NCBI GenBank assembly: GCA_009869945.1
Contig: WIXG01000056.1
Span: 1-64,000 of the forward strand
From: Mesaphorura yosii
Lineage: Eukaryota; Arthropoda; Collembola; Poduromorpha; Tullbergiidae
Reading direction: 5' to 3'
DNA: 64,000 nt
Positions 47,601-61,403 of the stretch are shown here, in pieces. The position numbers and the translations under genes are program-made. The notes below the pieces were generated by a model, which did no database searches, had not been told where the DNA came from, and saw only the letters and a program-made list of their open reading frames with translations. Positions within the stretch are counted from its first letter, which is position 1, and the number at the start of each line of letters is the position of its first letter.

Positions 47601-50600
47601 CGATGGTTTGATATTTTGGTGAGGAGAAGGGCTTTTACATCCAGAAGCACGGTTCGGACTTCCACCGGACATTTTGGGCGTAAAGTAGTCGTTGATTTTC
47701 TTGTTACACTTGGCGGAGGATGAAGAAGGGTTCGTGGTGGCGCTCTGTGGACCAATCCCACCCGCTGAGCCGCTTCCACTTCCGCTGGATCCTGAACCGT
47801 CATCAGCCTTTCGTTTTCGTTTCCTTTCTACAGGTACTTTGGTTTGAGTTTGTTTTTCCGGAGAGTCAACCTCTTTATCACTGTGGGATGAGCCTGCGTA
47901 ATTAACAAACAAAAAATATACATTAATTTATCGCCATCCATGTGCCGATTTGCTCCAGTCTTTTTTCCGATCGCCAAAAGCAGCCTACTCGTTCGACCTC
48001 CCTCCCAATTATAATCAGACTATAAATTGCATGCGTCTGAAATGTGAAATGCACTGACAGCTAACGTCTAATGTGACGTCAATAAGAATTCAAGTTCAAG
48101 CTAATGAAGGTCCATCTCTCTCTCCTGTTCGTGGTCTAGTCGTGCTTAGAGCTTAGAGAAAAGAATGCAACCAAGCACATTTGCACATAACCTGCATATG
48201 CAGACGTTTATGATTAACTCTCCTGAATAAATGCTAGTTTAGCTCTGTCGGAAGGCAAAGGTAAAGTCGTCAAGGACAAGACAAAGGCTTTAAAGTTAAA
48301 CGCTGTTGGATCATCAGAATATCGGAATACTCGGAATTGGCCAAGCCGCAGCCGCACACAAATCCCTACCCAAAATATACCTGACATAACTTCACTTCAT
48401 AATTGCATGGGATGAGGGCACTCACCTGCACTCGTGTTGGAGTCTTGATTTTGACTAACAATGGGCACTGGAATGAACCCAGAGCCAGCTGCATTATTCG
48501 TCATAATATGATTGGGGCCTTGGACTTGATTATTACTGCTATTATTGGGGGCACTAGCACTGTGATTCGTGGGAGGCGGAGGTGCCCGCGTTGTTGGCGG
48601 TTGATTATATTGAGGCTGGACAACATTGTTCATACCATCACCACTCCCACTTCCGCTTCCAGGACTCGGACCCGGACCAGGCCCGGGGCCAGAAGGATGT
48701 GATTGGTTGGAGGTTAGGCTTTGATTAATTCCAGTCGATGTGTTTGGAGGAGTCGGGGACGGGACACCACCAGCAGCACAGTTGGTCACAGCACCACCGT
48801 TGCTCGTGCTGCTTGCAGTGATGTTGATTGGAGGTGCCGAGGTCGTCATTGGCAAGCTCACACTGCCACCACTCGGACTCAGTGTTCCGCTGCCGCTTTT
48901 ATGCATTAGCAAATTATTGCTGTTAGGGTTCACAGGAAGTGCACTAGAATTTCCGCCACTACCGCCCATTGCTTGACCTAGTTGATGAACCGAGCTTGGG
49001 GTCAGCTGTATCTGGGGTCCCGACGGCATCTGAAAGTGATAAAGACAAAGTCAAATATGAGCCAAGTTCAAAGATCTGAAAACACATAGACGCATAATAC
49101 AAGAGTAACAACATGGAATTTTAAGTCAATTTGAAGGCCGCAATAACTGAATTAACTCAGGCTCATCATTATGTCAATATTTTGAATATATAACGATCCG
49201 CCAGCAGTTCCATTCCTTCAGCCTTCGGCTTTTCCAACTACCAACTAGTCATATTAAGTCATTCCAGGCATACGTCGTTGCTAGAATTATTAAAGAATTC
49301 TCAAGTGGGCAAATCAAACAGAAGTTGGATCATTTGAATGCGGGAACTAAAGGACTCAAGGTAAAATAATGGCGGAGTCATGCAGCCATTTCGTGTCGTC
49401 GTCATGTCATGTGGGCCATTCGGCCATTCCATACCAATGCCTATCTTTTAGCCGAGCACCCGTACAAAAGATTTCTTTCCCCGTGCCCGTGAGCGGATTT
49501 GTTAAGAAAAATTTATCGATTTTGAATAATGCTTTAATACGAATACGAAACAAGCGTAGCGTGTCTCATTCCGCAGCATGCAAGTTGCAAACACCAAGCA
49601 CCGCCAACGCCAGCAGTAGTTGGCGTAGTCTGGAAAAATCAGTAGCGCAACGAAACGCTAACGCTAAACACAGTTCAAATAAAATGGCCCACGTCATTCC
49701 TCTTTCTTCACAATATGGACTGTAAAGAGATCATACTCGTACTCATACTCGACTCGACTCATACTTGGATTATGCTGCTCGAACACTCGATGCCCGATGC
49801 CGACAACGACGAGCGCGCAGGAAACTTTACTAATGATCGCGAATCGCGACAGTGCATAGAACTCTAAACTCTAGGAGCCCATCGCTTCATCGCATCGCAG
49901 CTTGCCCTGCCACTGCCTTCGTTTTTCGAGCTGAGCAGAGCACCTTTGCTAAGTTTGCTAATAATGCCATCCTGTATACAGCAAAGCCTTAAAACCTAAA
50001 CCTCAGTTCATCTTATCAACATCGTCTCGTCATCGTCATCATCATCATCATTGTAGTGGGATGTAATAAAATATCCCGTACAGAAGCAAATACCAAATGC
50101 CACACAGCTCGAATTAAAACATTCGCAAGCCAGAGACTGAAAGACTGAAACTGTAACAAAGGACAATGCAATTTAACCATAACTCTGATAACAACATTTC
50201 TTATTCCATATTCGAATATTTGCTGTATTCACTTTCCTATGCATGAAACATACAAGTCCAAGTCGTACTCGGGTACATCATTATTATAAATGATGAATAT
50301 TTTACATGCACGTAAAATAAGCAATGCAATGACACTTTTTGACTCGCGCAAAGTGCAAAGTTAAAACGAGAACAATAATCGTATTGCTAGACTGGCGACT
50401 AGGAATACTCGAATGCGAATACTAACTCGATAATAATCCGTTCTGTTCATTGCTGTGGCTGCTGTTGTTGAAAAGTGTGGAGACGACGACGGAGACCGTA
50501 AGGCAAACATGGTTGCTGTGGCTGCACTTTGCGTCGTGGTAGACGGCGAGTCTCATTGGAGTTTTGCAAAACACAAGACGGAGACGGGCAAGGAGGCGTA

Positions 50601-53600
50601 CAAGTAGAATTTGAGGCAGGGAGACCACAAAGAAATGACAACAGCGGCAGAAGTGCTGGTCGAAGTTACAGACATTTTTTCATGCAACATTATCATTACA
50701 TTATTACGGCAACAAAGTGTGTGGATTGTGGATAGGTTGCATCACATTACAGTTTACACTTTACGTACACGCATTTTAAGGAATGTACGGCTGGCGTGGC
50801 TGGCTGGCTCGAGTCTCGTCTTCTCGTCTCACACCATAATACTTTGTTATACATGACTTAAGTAAAGTAATTCTCTTGAGTGTACGAGATGCGATTGCAG
50901 TGCGATGCGATGAGGACAGGAAAAGGAGAAACCTCCTCGGCAGCAGAAGCAGCAGGTTTAACTTTGTACGCAGGGGCACGGCGATGAGAAAAAACGAGTG
51001 AAATTTCGGGACTATTTTGGTAGAAATCTTTTGATGATGATCATGAGAGCATACGAATCAAAAGAGGACGGCGAATGGCGTACGGCGCAGCGTAGCGTAC
51101 GGTGCTCGGGAGAGGAGTAAAATAAAGAGATGGGTGAATGAAGATTTAGCGAAGGAAGATTCTCACAGCCAAGAGTCGGAGTCGCGAGAATAATATTCCA
51201 AATAACACAAACACCAGACAGAAAGTACTGCACACTTTCTTCCTGTGCTCTACCACACAAGTCCAAGTATTGTTCGAGTTCAGGGCAGGCAGCAGGATTG
51301 GGTTCAAGACTTCTGCGTCTGGAACTGTGAGGAAAGCATTGCACGACACTACACACAGTCTAACACAGTACAAGAATTTTCAATGGTATGAGGACCATGA
51401 CGATGACGGTGAGGCGGTGGCGGTGGTTGCTGTTGCTGTACAACAGCACACTACTTGAGTTCCATTTTGTCAGAAAAACGACACACTGCCAAAGTCTGTC
51501 CAACGTCGATTTAACTGAACAGAGTTAACAAACTAGCAAAAATCGTGTCACATGTAAAATTATTGTAGGCCGAATTTTTCACCGCACTGCATTGAAACCG
51601 TTTCGGCTTCAAATGATTCTGCGATTTGCGTAGTTTCTCATAAAGATGTTCAAATGCAGCGCAAAGGCTTGCTTGATAAGTCATTCGCGGTCGCGGCCAC
51701 AATACACAAATGAGAATCGAGAATCAGTTCTGAAACTAGCGACAGCGTATGTAATGAAGGACTAAATATGCGATGAGATATGCGAAACAACACTGAAATT
51801 TGCTGCACTGCACTGAGACGCGACGCAGCTTCGAATTTTTGTGTTACGTGGTGACTGGTGTCTGATGTCTCTAGCTTGCCTTGCTTTGCCGAGCTAACTG
51901 TTATTGCTCGTGTCATGTGTCGACTGATAAACTCAAACTCACACAATGCACACTACAGTCTTATAAATAACTTATTAGCAGCTCGTCCAGATTTACCAGA
52001 GCCACAAATGAATGAAATGAAATACAGAAGGCGAATATAACTGGAAGAACAAGAATCAATGAAGAGAGTTAAAGACCAGGGTCGAGTCAGTCAGCCGAGG
52101 CACGCTGACGCGAATTAGCAGGCCAGCAACCATGTTCACTCAACCATTGCACCGAGGCTGAGGCTAAAACTAAACTAAACTTCATGGCATGAGAAACCGA
52201 CTAGCGACCGAATTTGAGCAAAGAGCATAGCAATTCGTTATTCGTTGTTTAGTTTGCATTCTCTTCCTGTTGGCCTTTTTATTTTACTTTTATACAAGAC
52301 GTAAGAATGATGATATTACGACATTCATCCAATATCCATCCAATCCAAGCATTTTACCATTTTACGGACAACAAGAAGAGTGTGAGCAGAGTGGTTTCAG
52401 TCACCTCTTGATGCACGTTCATTCAGCTCAGCTTCAGCTTGCTAACGCTAACATGCTAACTGAACCCATCCGCCATCAGTCCATTGCTTTTGCTGCTTGC
52501 TTGCTATTTGCTATTTGATAACGTGCTTGGGATAATTCACGTTATAAAATGCAGGGTACAAAGTAAATGGAAATCGAGTGAGTGAAAGAGCAACTCTGTG
52601 AATGTGAATGCAAAATGCGTACTGAATGTGAGAACGAGCAAATATGTATAAGGCCAAGGCGGTAGGAAGGTTATTGCAGGACAGGATGCAAGTTGATATT
52701 GATATGAATTCTCGCTGGTTTCAAAGAGCACAGAGACTAAAAACTAAAGAGAAAGAAAGAAGAGAGAGAGCAGTGCCAGTCGAGAGAACAGAGAATCTCA
52801 GGGTAGCATCGAGATGTTTTCTGGATTGGCTTCTTCCATTATTCCAATATTCCATAGTGCGTAATATTCCGCATCCGCATGATTCCCTGCACCATACGAG
52901 ATGGTTTAAACACACAAGATGCTAAATGCATCTGAGTTGGCAACGCCGTGTCGGTGTCAGGCCAGGTTAGGCACTGGCCTGTCCTGGCAGCGGGTTTGGA
53001 AGGACGGGGAAAAGGAAGTAGAAGTACACCAGGCAAGACGCAAGACACAAGAATCGAACCGAATAAAAAGTCCACAGCACTGGCACGCATAGCACAGAAA
53101 TGGAGAGAACAGGAAAAATACAATACGGCCCAACTTATAATAATAATACCATTGGAAATGTTTTGGGGAGTCGATGAGACGACACGTCATGGAAAAGCGA
53201 GACGAAGAAAGCATCAGCGAGAATGTAAAGGTGCTGGCTGGTAGGCTAAGCTGCCGCGCCCATTTACTCAATTCACTTGCGTTTCAACTCAAAACTGCCA
53301 AACTACACTTGCGACTTGCAGCTTGACGAGTCTCACAAAGAATTAACCTGTATGAAGATATTTTATAACTAAAAACTAATAAGAATCGACTTAGCAAATG
53401 CAGTGTTGTGGCACAGCCTGCGATCTCAACTGTCGAGACGAGTCTCAAATTAATACAAAGACAGCCACAGCATCTTGGCAGGCCAAGCCACATCGCATTG
53501 TATTGTAATATTATTGTCTGCAACTTTGTTGCATTTTTAATTCGAAAAAGTACCCAACACGAAACACAACGCAACGAACTTTACGAATGCACAATCATTC

Positions 53601-55495
53601 ACAGTGCAGCAAGACAAATAAATTACTCAAATATTAAAACGCGTTCGTGTTGTTTGATGCAGTTCGAATAAACAAGAGAATAGGAACGAGGTGAAGGATT
53701 TCGTGAAAAGGAAAGAGAAGAAAAAGGTTCAAGACCCAGACTCCGACCTAAGATCGGAAAAGGGAAGGCAGAGGCAGGCATCATGTCATCATCTCACTGG
53801 GTTCACGACTCGTCATCATGGGCCCTTCGCCTTCAGACGACCCCTTTAAATACTTTACAAGCACAATCGACCGAAAAATGCGTGCCATGTCTGCTCATCG
53901 CGAGGGCCCACCGACAGTCCTTTAAAGTGTAAAATTAGGTGCAGCGGAAAACTGCCTATAAATGCAACAAAGAAAATGTGCGACTGCGGGCCGCATTAAC
54001 CCAAGCCTGACCTGCGGCTTGATCCCAATTTTCAGTTCATTTCTTTTCACGGCCTAGCGTTGTATATCGAAATATTTCTTATGGCCTTGATAACTCGCTA
54101 GGTCGCTATTCGCTGCTGGACGCTGGATTGCCAACTAATGAGTTGACGTAACCCATTTATATTTGCTAATCAGCGTATTGATAATGTAATCTAATACCGT
54201 GAGTAAGGCAAGACCTGAGACTAATTCCATTCCAGGTAGTGCAAACCGTGTTAAATTAATTACTATGCATCGCGTCTTTCGTCTTTGCTAACTGACTCTG
54301 AGCCTGGAAACGTGGAAACTGCATAGCACAGCAAAGTAAAGACTAGCCGAGACCACAGTCAACGTCAACGCGTTGTGCAGCCGCGTTTGCGTTATTTCGC
54401 ATCTTATTTGTCGCTGATTAAACATTAAAACTTCAAGATTTTCAGCTCACTGCCACGAACACGAATCCTTTGTCTACAAAGTTGAAAGCTCTCACGAAAT
54501 GATCGCATCGCACCCATCCTCGTCATCCCACAACCATTCCGGTGTGGCTGGCGTAAGTTCCCTTGCCCCCATCATCGTGATTGTACGAAACAAAACCACT
54601 GCCACTGTATCTTATTGAGCACTGAGCAGCATTTACTTTTACTGTATTAGCCTTTTGGTTCTACGCAGCATGCATGCTACGTACGCAACTTTGTTAGTTT
54701 CAATCCAAGTTCCACTTGAAAGAGGAAAGACAGGACAGGAGCACTGAGCACGGCACGGTACGGCTTGGGCTTAAAGTGTTTAGGGAAAAATGAAAGTGTA
54801 CGCCACCGCCATGTCGAGCCGACAAAAGTATTGGGACGACGAGAACTGTGAACAGGTCAAAATGGAAATGGAAATCATGCTCGACTTTTGTCTAGCGTTT
54901 TGCAAGCGCGCATGTCGCACACAGCAAGAGCAAAGTCGGCTAATTTCACACTTGCTAAAAATTGATGAAGTGGCTTTATAAAACTACGCATAAAATATTT
55001 ATCACCACCGAGCTCCGAGCAACGAGTTGGTCTGAAGCCTGAGTGAGCATGAGCAAGCAACAGAAACAGTCGGAGTACAGTTAAATTAAACAGTAAATTG
55101 GATCATATTTAAATGAAATGCCAGTGGCTTCCTGTTTTCTGTCGATGTTAGCCGTTTGCATTAAATAGCATTCACATATGAATATATTCGCAAAAGTTTT
55201 GTCGTTCGAAACGAAATGAAGCAATAAGCTCTAATTTGGTGAGTTGCTGACGCATATGCAGAGAAAAGTCCTAATTAGCCAATTATTCCTTTATGCCGAA
55301 ATTAAGTCGTGTCATATGTCAAGGTTCAAATTCTAATGATATGATAACGTTTGCTTAAACAGGTGATCTAACAGCTTATAGTGCTAGTTTAAGCGGTTGA
55401 CGTCGTTGCTCACTACTTACCTTATTGTTATTTCCAAGAAGTCTTGCCTCTAACAATTCTTGCTTTCTAGGATCCAGAGCACTAAAATTTTCCAT
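44698..55495 (-). CDS. TLK: Tousled-like serine/threonine kinase, 14 coding exons
   Basis: Coding exons (minus strand): 55421-55495, 48426-49029, 47601-47893, 47116-47529, 46883-47046, 46265-46792, 46042-46189, 45845-45956, 45693-45755, 45525-45600, 45309-45420, 45129-45236, 44844-45048, 44698-44759, giving 987 residues. The first exon carries [16 protein letters not shown], the family's N-terminal box. A Ser/Gly/Pro/Asn-rich exon follows, then KRKRK and KINDYFTPK, coiled coils, and [10 protein letters not shown]. The kinase domain starts [19 protein letters not shown] (about 646), with HYDLKPGN (about 774) and DFG (about 797). TLKs phosphorylate the histone chaperone Asf1 in the nucleus during S phase. 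The ATG at 55495 matches the position of the vertebrate start region. Upstream 5' UTR exons are likely, since an acceptor lies at 55528. The last intron can be retained to give another C-terminus. Confidence 0.94.
49030..55420 (-). other. First coding intron of Tousled-like kinase, 6.4 kb
   Basis: This is by far the longest intron in the window. I find no convincing nested gene in either strand. It contains low-complexity patches such as an ATC run near 50032-50051 and a purine-rich stretch near 52740-52770. Length in a compact genome suggests enhancers or an internal promoter, which the sequence alone does not prove. Confidence 0.55.
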
Positions 55496-58400
55496 CCTTG
55501 ATCCAAAATGAAGATGCGCCACTGCGCCTGCAAAAGCAATCATAGAATCAATCATTGTGGTTTTTTGTCCAATGCAATATGGAATGATTTGAGGATATGG
55601 TCGGCGGTCAGTGGGCAGCATGAGCATAATGGAGACAGAGTTTTATTTACAAAAGATAATAACAGAATCAAAATGAAAATTCCACTCTTCTACGTAAGAC
55701 AATGTCGACAATGCTTCTCGGAAGACACCCACTCGATAATCGTTCATCTGCTAAATCTTGTTATGTATAGTTTATAGTATCTCCATCTTCCTTCCATTTT
55801 GTTGTCTCTTTCTCAATCATTTCCTTCTGCCTAACTTTCCTACGCCGGGTCAGTCAATACGCGCAATCTCTCTATTTTAATCCGTTCCAATACCCCACGC
55901 CCTTCAGTAATCAGTTTAATCAGTAACCAATTGATCACGTGATACTTCAATTTAATTCCACTCCACATCGTCTGCGACTACCACTAAGCGAGCACTCTAG
56001 AAATTCTTAAGACGTCCAAACGTCATTAATTGGTGTTCGAATTTAACCCTAACACCATCCTGCTCTTTAGGAAGTTTCTGAACTTATGCCTGAGAAATCA
56101 TGACACCGGAACCTTATAAAATCAGTTACAAGTCAGAACCAATCTCGGTGGCTTAATACAGCTTAATAATTAAGTAGGACTACCCATTTGCCGGGTTTGT
56201 TACGCCAGGGGCCTACCTTAGGAGGACAACTCACTGTTAACTATTCTATAATCACAGTTTCACAATTCATAGCATCCGGGTCCGGCTGCCTCAATGGCCT
56301 CCATCCGAGACACTTATTTCAACTTTCAACACCTAAGTTGAGTTGACTTTTCAGTGTCATCAGTCAACGTATCCTGTTCCATCTGTGCTAGGTACCGTTA
56401 TTTCTTTCTACAAGTTATTTCTGAAACTGTTGGCTAAAGATTTGTTCCTCAGCTGCATTTATCGACAAGTCTATTTCTCTCATTGAACTGGCGTCCTTCG
56501 TCCTTTAAATATAATCCCGTCAAGTCATTCCTAATTTTATAACGTCACGTATTCCGTTTTATACCCAATTAAGAATCAGAGCAATTACTTAATTCTTTCG
56601 AACTGAACTACTGTGAACTTACTCTCTCCTCCCGACCAGTGCAATTCATTCATTCCCACATGGCCAGTGATCACATGCAAGAACGAAAAACGAAGCTGTG
56701 AGCCATAAAATTGTGATTATAACTGCTCATCAGAACGAGGTTTCCATCCTTAAAGCCACTGATTACAAGTCACCTGGTCAGAAACAAAGCGAAGTCGATT
56801 AGCACTGTTTTATCAAATAGTAATTAGGCATTAGAGTAAACTCACCACGCGTAGGCCACCAATAGGCTAGCGGAATTCTGACAAGCAGTTCGGTGTCCGT
56901 CTGCATTCGCGTATCTTCATCCAGATTCCACTGGCTTGAATGATTGTAGGATGATATCCAAGTCAGTTATGTAGTTAGTCACTTGTTGTTTCACTGATCT
57001 CGTTGAATGTGATTGCCCGAATTCAACTTTCGATCTTGCTTGAACCGAATTGATGAAGTACCACCAGCTGCCTTCGCGTTACAATTGCTTTCTCGAACTT
57101 AATGAATGCAATTAAATAATCACTTAGGCTTTGTCTTCTTGTTGCGTGTGGAACTTCAAATTAACGGAAAGAAATATATAATGGAATTGTAGAACGATGT
57201 AGAAGTATTTCACAATGGCTTCTCTTTCTTCCAATCCTGCACAATCACGATCGTAATCCACTGAACTTTGAACTCTTTCCAATTTCTTTTGCTGACAATC
57301 AACCACGAACAGTAATTAAGACGCCAAACTTCGGAGATATCACAAATCACGTATCTTGAATTTGAAAATCACGAATTATGAGCCCATAACTCATCGATGG
57401 CGATCCATTGACTGAATTATGAAAAGGAAGATGAATTATTTCGATTAATTACACAATTAGCCGAGTTCGCCAACCACACACGGACACAGAACAGAGAGAG
57501 ATAAGTCAAGTTGGGTCAGATATTTCATTGTACGCTCCGCAAATACAAATTGCACTTACTTACTTTTTAATAATAATCGTCAAACCGATTATTATGATAT
57601 TAGACTCCATATCTCTTTTTCTCTTATTACTCGTACTCGCACTCGTCTCGTCGTGTAGTAGTTAAAATAGTTGGCCAACTCTTTCACTATTCCTGTTCAC
57701 TTCATTCACCATTGGCTCTGGTTGTTGATATTTTGTATGTATGCACGGCAGTAGAAAAATGTATAAAATCCAATAACTTAACTTGTGCTGCTGGTGCTCT
57801 CTTCGCTGCTGCTGCGTTATACGACTTACCAATTAAATTACACGACGGACGAGACGAAGAGATGCAGTCAGTCAGCGAATATGCAGCGAGAGTGCCAGAG
57901 ACGGGACAGGAAAGGAAACGTACAACAAAAGGTGGTGTAACAGTACAAACAAGAAGGAATCTAATGTAATGAGTACTGCAGCAGAACCAACTTACCAACT
58001 CAACTAACCAGCCAACAACGCAACGCAACCAAAACCAAGTCGAGTCCTTGCCTGCCTGTGCCTGCATTATACAAAATACAAAGTATTTTTACTACAAATA
58101 CTTTAACCTTTCCCCAACCTCTTCAGTGAGTGCGCGTGTTGGTGGTGCTCGTGTGTGTCCCGTGCGTACTACCCGTCGGTCGTGTCCTCTTCTGTCTTAC
58201 TCGCTTGATATTTTATCAAATCCCAGTCCCAAATTCAGCAGTCAGCACAAGCATCAAGCGTTAACGAAGAAAAGAAGTGCATAATAACCCATTCTCGGGC
58301 TGATAAACGCAAATCGTTTTATTGCGTTCAGATTGAGACACTGTACACGTCATGCAAACTAGCGGACTGTGGTTTGGATTGAGCTCGAGCTCTTCTGTCC

Positions 58401-59484
58401 TGACGCTTCTGAGCTTGAGCCTTGGTACAGAGAAATTAGCCAATGAGCCAGAATGATGCAAGGCACAAATGACTCATGAAATGAGGATAAAATCGACTCA
58501 AGCTGGTGGACGCCATGCTTGTATTTATTTCGCAAAACGCGAATCAATGATGACGTGTAGTGATTTGGTACCTGATATGTGAGTCATAGCATTCTGGAAA
58601 GAATCTTCCATTTGCCAATTTGCCAAAATCATAATAACAGTCTCAAATTACCTCTGCGACGCGGCCTGACTGACGCGAGACAAAAGATCCGATCACACGC
58701 GTGATTATGCAACGATCACCAGAATTCCAGGAAATGGGACGATAAAATGAAGAGCTTGGTGAATTTATTATGCTTACGTTGGATTCTGTATCTAGTTTAT
58801 TCGTATTTCGAATGTATGCAAATTCCTGGAAGGTCATATCCTGACTGAGATTGAAATTGCGAGCGAAAGTGCGTGCATGTCGTCCAAGAAAAATTCACGG
58901 AACACTTAAGATTACAGTTTATTGGCTTAACTCTCAACTCGGACTCGTTCACAGTTCACATAATGACGTAGCTTACATTTTAGTTTAACATCACCAAGTA
59001 GTAGTAGTAAGAAATTATGTACACAGTCGAATTACACGGTTACTTATTATTAGCGAGACTTCTTTATTCATTATTACAGAACAGAGTTACAGAACGCACC
59101 TCTTAAATATTACAAAATCTGTAACGAGAAGCTGTACTAATTTAATTTGAAGATCGGGAGAGTCGGTAAAAACGCTGATTAATGGAGTCGAGAATCGGAT
59201 TAGCAGGAAACATTAAAACGAGAGATGACAGATTCATGTATGCCGAATTAAAATCGCCTGTACGTTTCAACTTTGCATCTATTTTAATTTTAACTCGAAA
59301 AAGTGGGAAACTTGTAAAAACTAGATGTCACACTGTTGTTCTATACTGCAGGAGATTGACTCTTTAATTAACAAAGCGATGGGTTCCCGTAAAATGGTTG
59401 TTAAAGTCAGAGTCAGCAAGTTGAAATCGTTAACGTCGTTCTCCGTCTCCGTTCTGGAAGTTTTGACTAAGCACTGAATATGGC
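55496..59484. other. Tousled-like kinase upstream region and Rad6 3' flank
   Basis: About 4 kb without supported protein exons. The minus-strand acceptor at 55528-55530 implies that one or more noncoding TLK exons lie above it; a GTGAGT donor near 56841-56846 on the minus strand is one candidate. Sequence just below 59485 should be the Rad6 3' UTR. Open frames such as 57712-57969 look like chance. Confidence 0.45.
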
Positions 59485-60039
59485 TCAATCCATCCAGGAC
59501 TGCTCAACGCAAGCTTTTACGCGTTTCTCGTATTCGCGACGATTTTCTTTGTACAGTTGTGCTGCCATCGAATTTGCTGGGGAATTTGGATTTGGATCAC
59601 TAAGTAATGATTGAATAGACGTGAGAATTGCGCTAACGTCATAAGTAGGAGACCAGCGATTCTGCAGAATGTCCAGACAGATTGCTCCATCTGCATAGAC
59701 GTTAGGATGAAACATCTTGGACATGAAACGGACTGTTGGCGGCTTATTTGGATACTCTTCAGTGAATTCGATTGATAACTTAAATGTTCCATCCTCAAAT
59801 GGGGTCTCGTGTGGGCCAAATATAATCGCATTCCAAAGCATGATATTGTTATCAGTCGGAGCTCCACTTACACCTGCATAAACCATACGAAGCGAATCAC
59901 ATCGACTCATATAAGTAACCATTCAGTAATTCACATATTTAAACTTCGAGAGAGCGACCTCTCATTGTTTACCTGCTGGTGGATCTTCTTGTAATTTCTT
60001 AAAGTCGCGCATAAGTCGGCGTCGAGCTGGGGTAGACAT
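59485..60039 (-). CDS. Rad6: Ubiquitin-conjugating enzyme Rad6/UBE2A-UBE2B
   Basis: Two coding exons on the minus strand: 59973-60039 and 59485-59873, giving 151 residues, the normal length. The protein starts [20 protein letters not shown] and contains [15 protein letters not shown], the active-site region [18 protein letters not shown] with the catalytic Cys, and ends [16 protein letters not shown]. It is the E2 for Rad18 in DNA damage tolerance, for Bre1-type H2B ubiquitination and for UBR-type E3 enzymes; UBR3 is encoded in the same window. The long open frame starting 60167 in another frame overlaps the start but is not this protein. A minus-strand acceptor near 60115 suggests a spliced 5' UTR. 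Confidence 0.96.
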
Positions 60040-61403
60040 GGTTTATCGGTGTTTCTCACCGGAGCAATCAAATCCGAATACTTTCCTCTGTATGTCAGTC
60101 CTTTAGTTATTAGCCTGTGATAAAGGAGAGACAAGGAGTTTGATGACGATTCTTTTAGATCCACCATTTCGTAATATTAATAGGTTTGTGACCATATCAT
60201 TTCAACACTTTATGATAACTTAAGAACTCCAGTGCAGTCGAGTAAATCATTCACGCTAAAATTATACTAACCAACTTGGCCGCCTTTATTGCGCAGTTAG
60301 TTAACTTACCAGTTAATTGTTAGCTCTGCTTCTGTACTTCTTAAATTCTAAGTTTAGTCAGTCGTTGAGTGCGAGATCAGCGAGGTGCGATTTTATACAA
60401 AAGGATCAAAAAGTCCTGGCAATGAATGTGGAATTTCGAATTTGGATCAGCAATTACGAATTCGGATACTGGAACTTATGTGTTTTATTAAACTTCACGA
60501 TATGGCGATCACTTTTGCGAATTGTTGCGCAATTCGTTTAATTTCTATTGATTAATAAGTGAAACGTCGTCGTAGAGCGTTGTAACTTTGGTTGTAAATT
60601 AAATAGCGACCAAAATACGAAATTATCGAGTATCACGACGATTTATACGACTGTGTTATTTTTATTTGGAAACACAGAGAAACGTAGAGAAGAAATAAGG
60701 GCAAAGCAAGTCAGGATTCAGGACATGACGTCACGTTGTCAAGGCAAACAGTACAGGCAGGGAGCAGGTTACGAAAAACCACGCAAGACTCGCCTGGCGA
60801 ACGATGCACAATGCATTGCACCGAGTGCGACCCGCGATTTGTGTATGTTGTACGAAAGAGCTCGTAATAAATGACTTGCGAGTTTGCGATTGCCTGCAAA
60901 TGGAATAATTCACTCGTTCTACGACCATAAGCGTCATACAGTGCACGTATAAAAATTTATGATAAGAAAGATTGCACTTATTTCAGTGCAGATTTGCAAT
61001 GATTGTGCCAAATTGATTCACATTCACGGTGTGCGGGCATTGCTTTCACCGTTCAATAATGCGAGGTTCCAGATGTAAGCAATTTTTGAGGAGAAAGGCA
61101 GAAAATGTCCGCAGACAATGAATTCGGAAAAGTGTTTCCAGAAAGTTGTTCCGACAAAAATGTTCCAGGTGAATTGTTCCAAGTAAAGTGTCCCGGTGAA
61201 TTGTTTCCAGAATTGATCCAAGTGAATTTATTCAATACAAAATTATTGAATTGAATCATATGAATTTTGAATGACTAGCTAACGATTCTTCAAAAATTGG
61301 TATTCACCGGAATTTTTGCGTTTTGAGAGGACATTTATTTGAGCTGCTGACTTCCATGGGGTCTGAACTTATTTTATTAAGCACGTACTAAAAAGACTAG
61401 ACA
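60040..61403. other. Region between Rad6 and the MTRFR gene
   Basis: About 1.4 kb holding the Rad6 promoter and the MTRFR 3' flank. A palindromic TGACGTCA (CRE-type) lies at 60726-60733. A degenerate tandem repeat lies at 61133-61228. No supported coding exon. Confidence 0.5.
61133..61228. repeat. Degenerate 12-15 base tandem repeat (TGTTCCA core)
   Basis: About seven imperfect units beginning TGTTTCCA, TGTTCCG, TGTTCCAGG, TGTTCCAAG, TGTCCCGG, TGTTTCCA and TGATCCA follow each other with a period of roughly 12-15 bases. It makes short repetitive open frames on the minus strand, which I do not regard as genes. Confidence 0.6.

Noticed and set aside
48403-48976. Plus-strand open frames opposite TLK exon 2
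   Set aside because: Shadows of the low-complexity Ser/Gly/Pro/Asn-coding exon on the minus strand.
50032-50051. ATC trinucleotide run as a notable microsatellite
   Set aside because: Only a handful of units and imperfect; ordinary for intronic DNA.
49030-55420. A nested gene inside the long TLK intron
   Set aside because: Open frames there are short and lack any family resemblance or consistent splice structure.
57712-57969. 85-codon plus-strand ORF with an Ala-rich stretch
   Set aside because: No recognisable domain, no splice partners, and it lies in sequence expected to be TLK upstream region.
59931-60167. 78-codon minus-strand ORF overlapping the Rad6 start
   Set aside because: It runs in a different frame and into the Rad6 intron; a minus-strand acceptor near 60115 suggests its start may not even be in the mRNA.
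60726-60733. Palindromic TGACGTCA as a functional CRE
   Set aside because: A single 8-base match in noncoding DNA with no nearby mapped start is weak evidence; noted only in the region entry.
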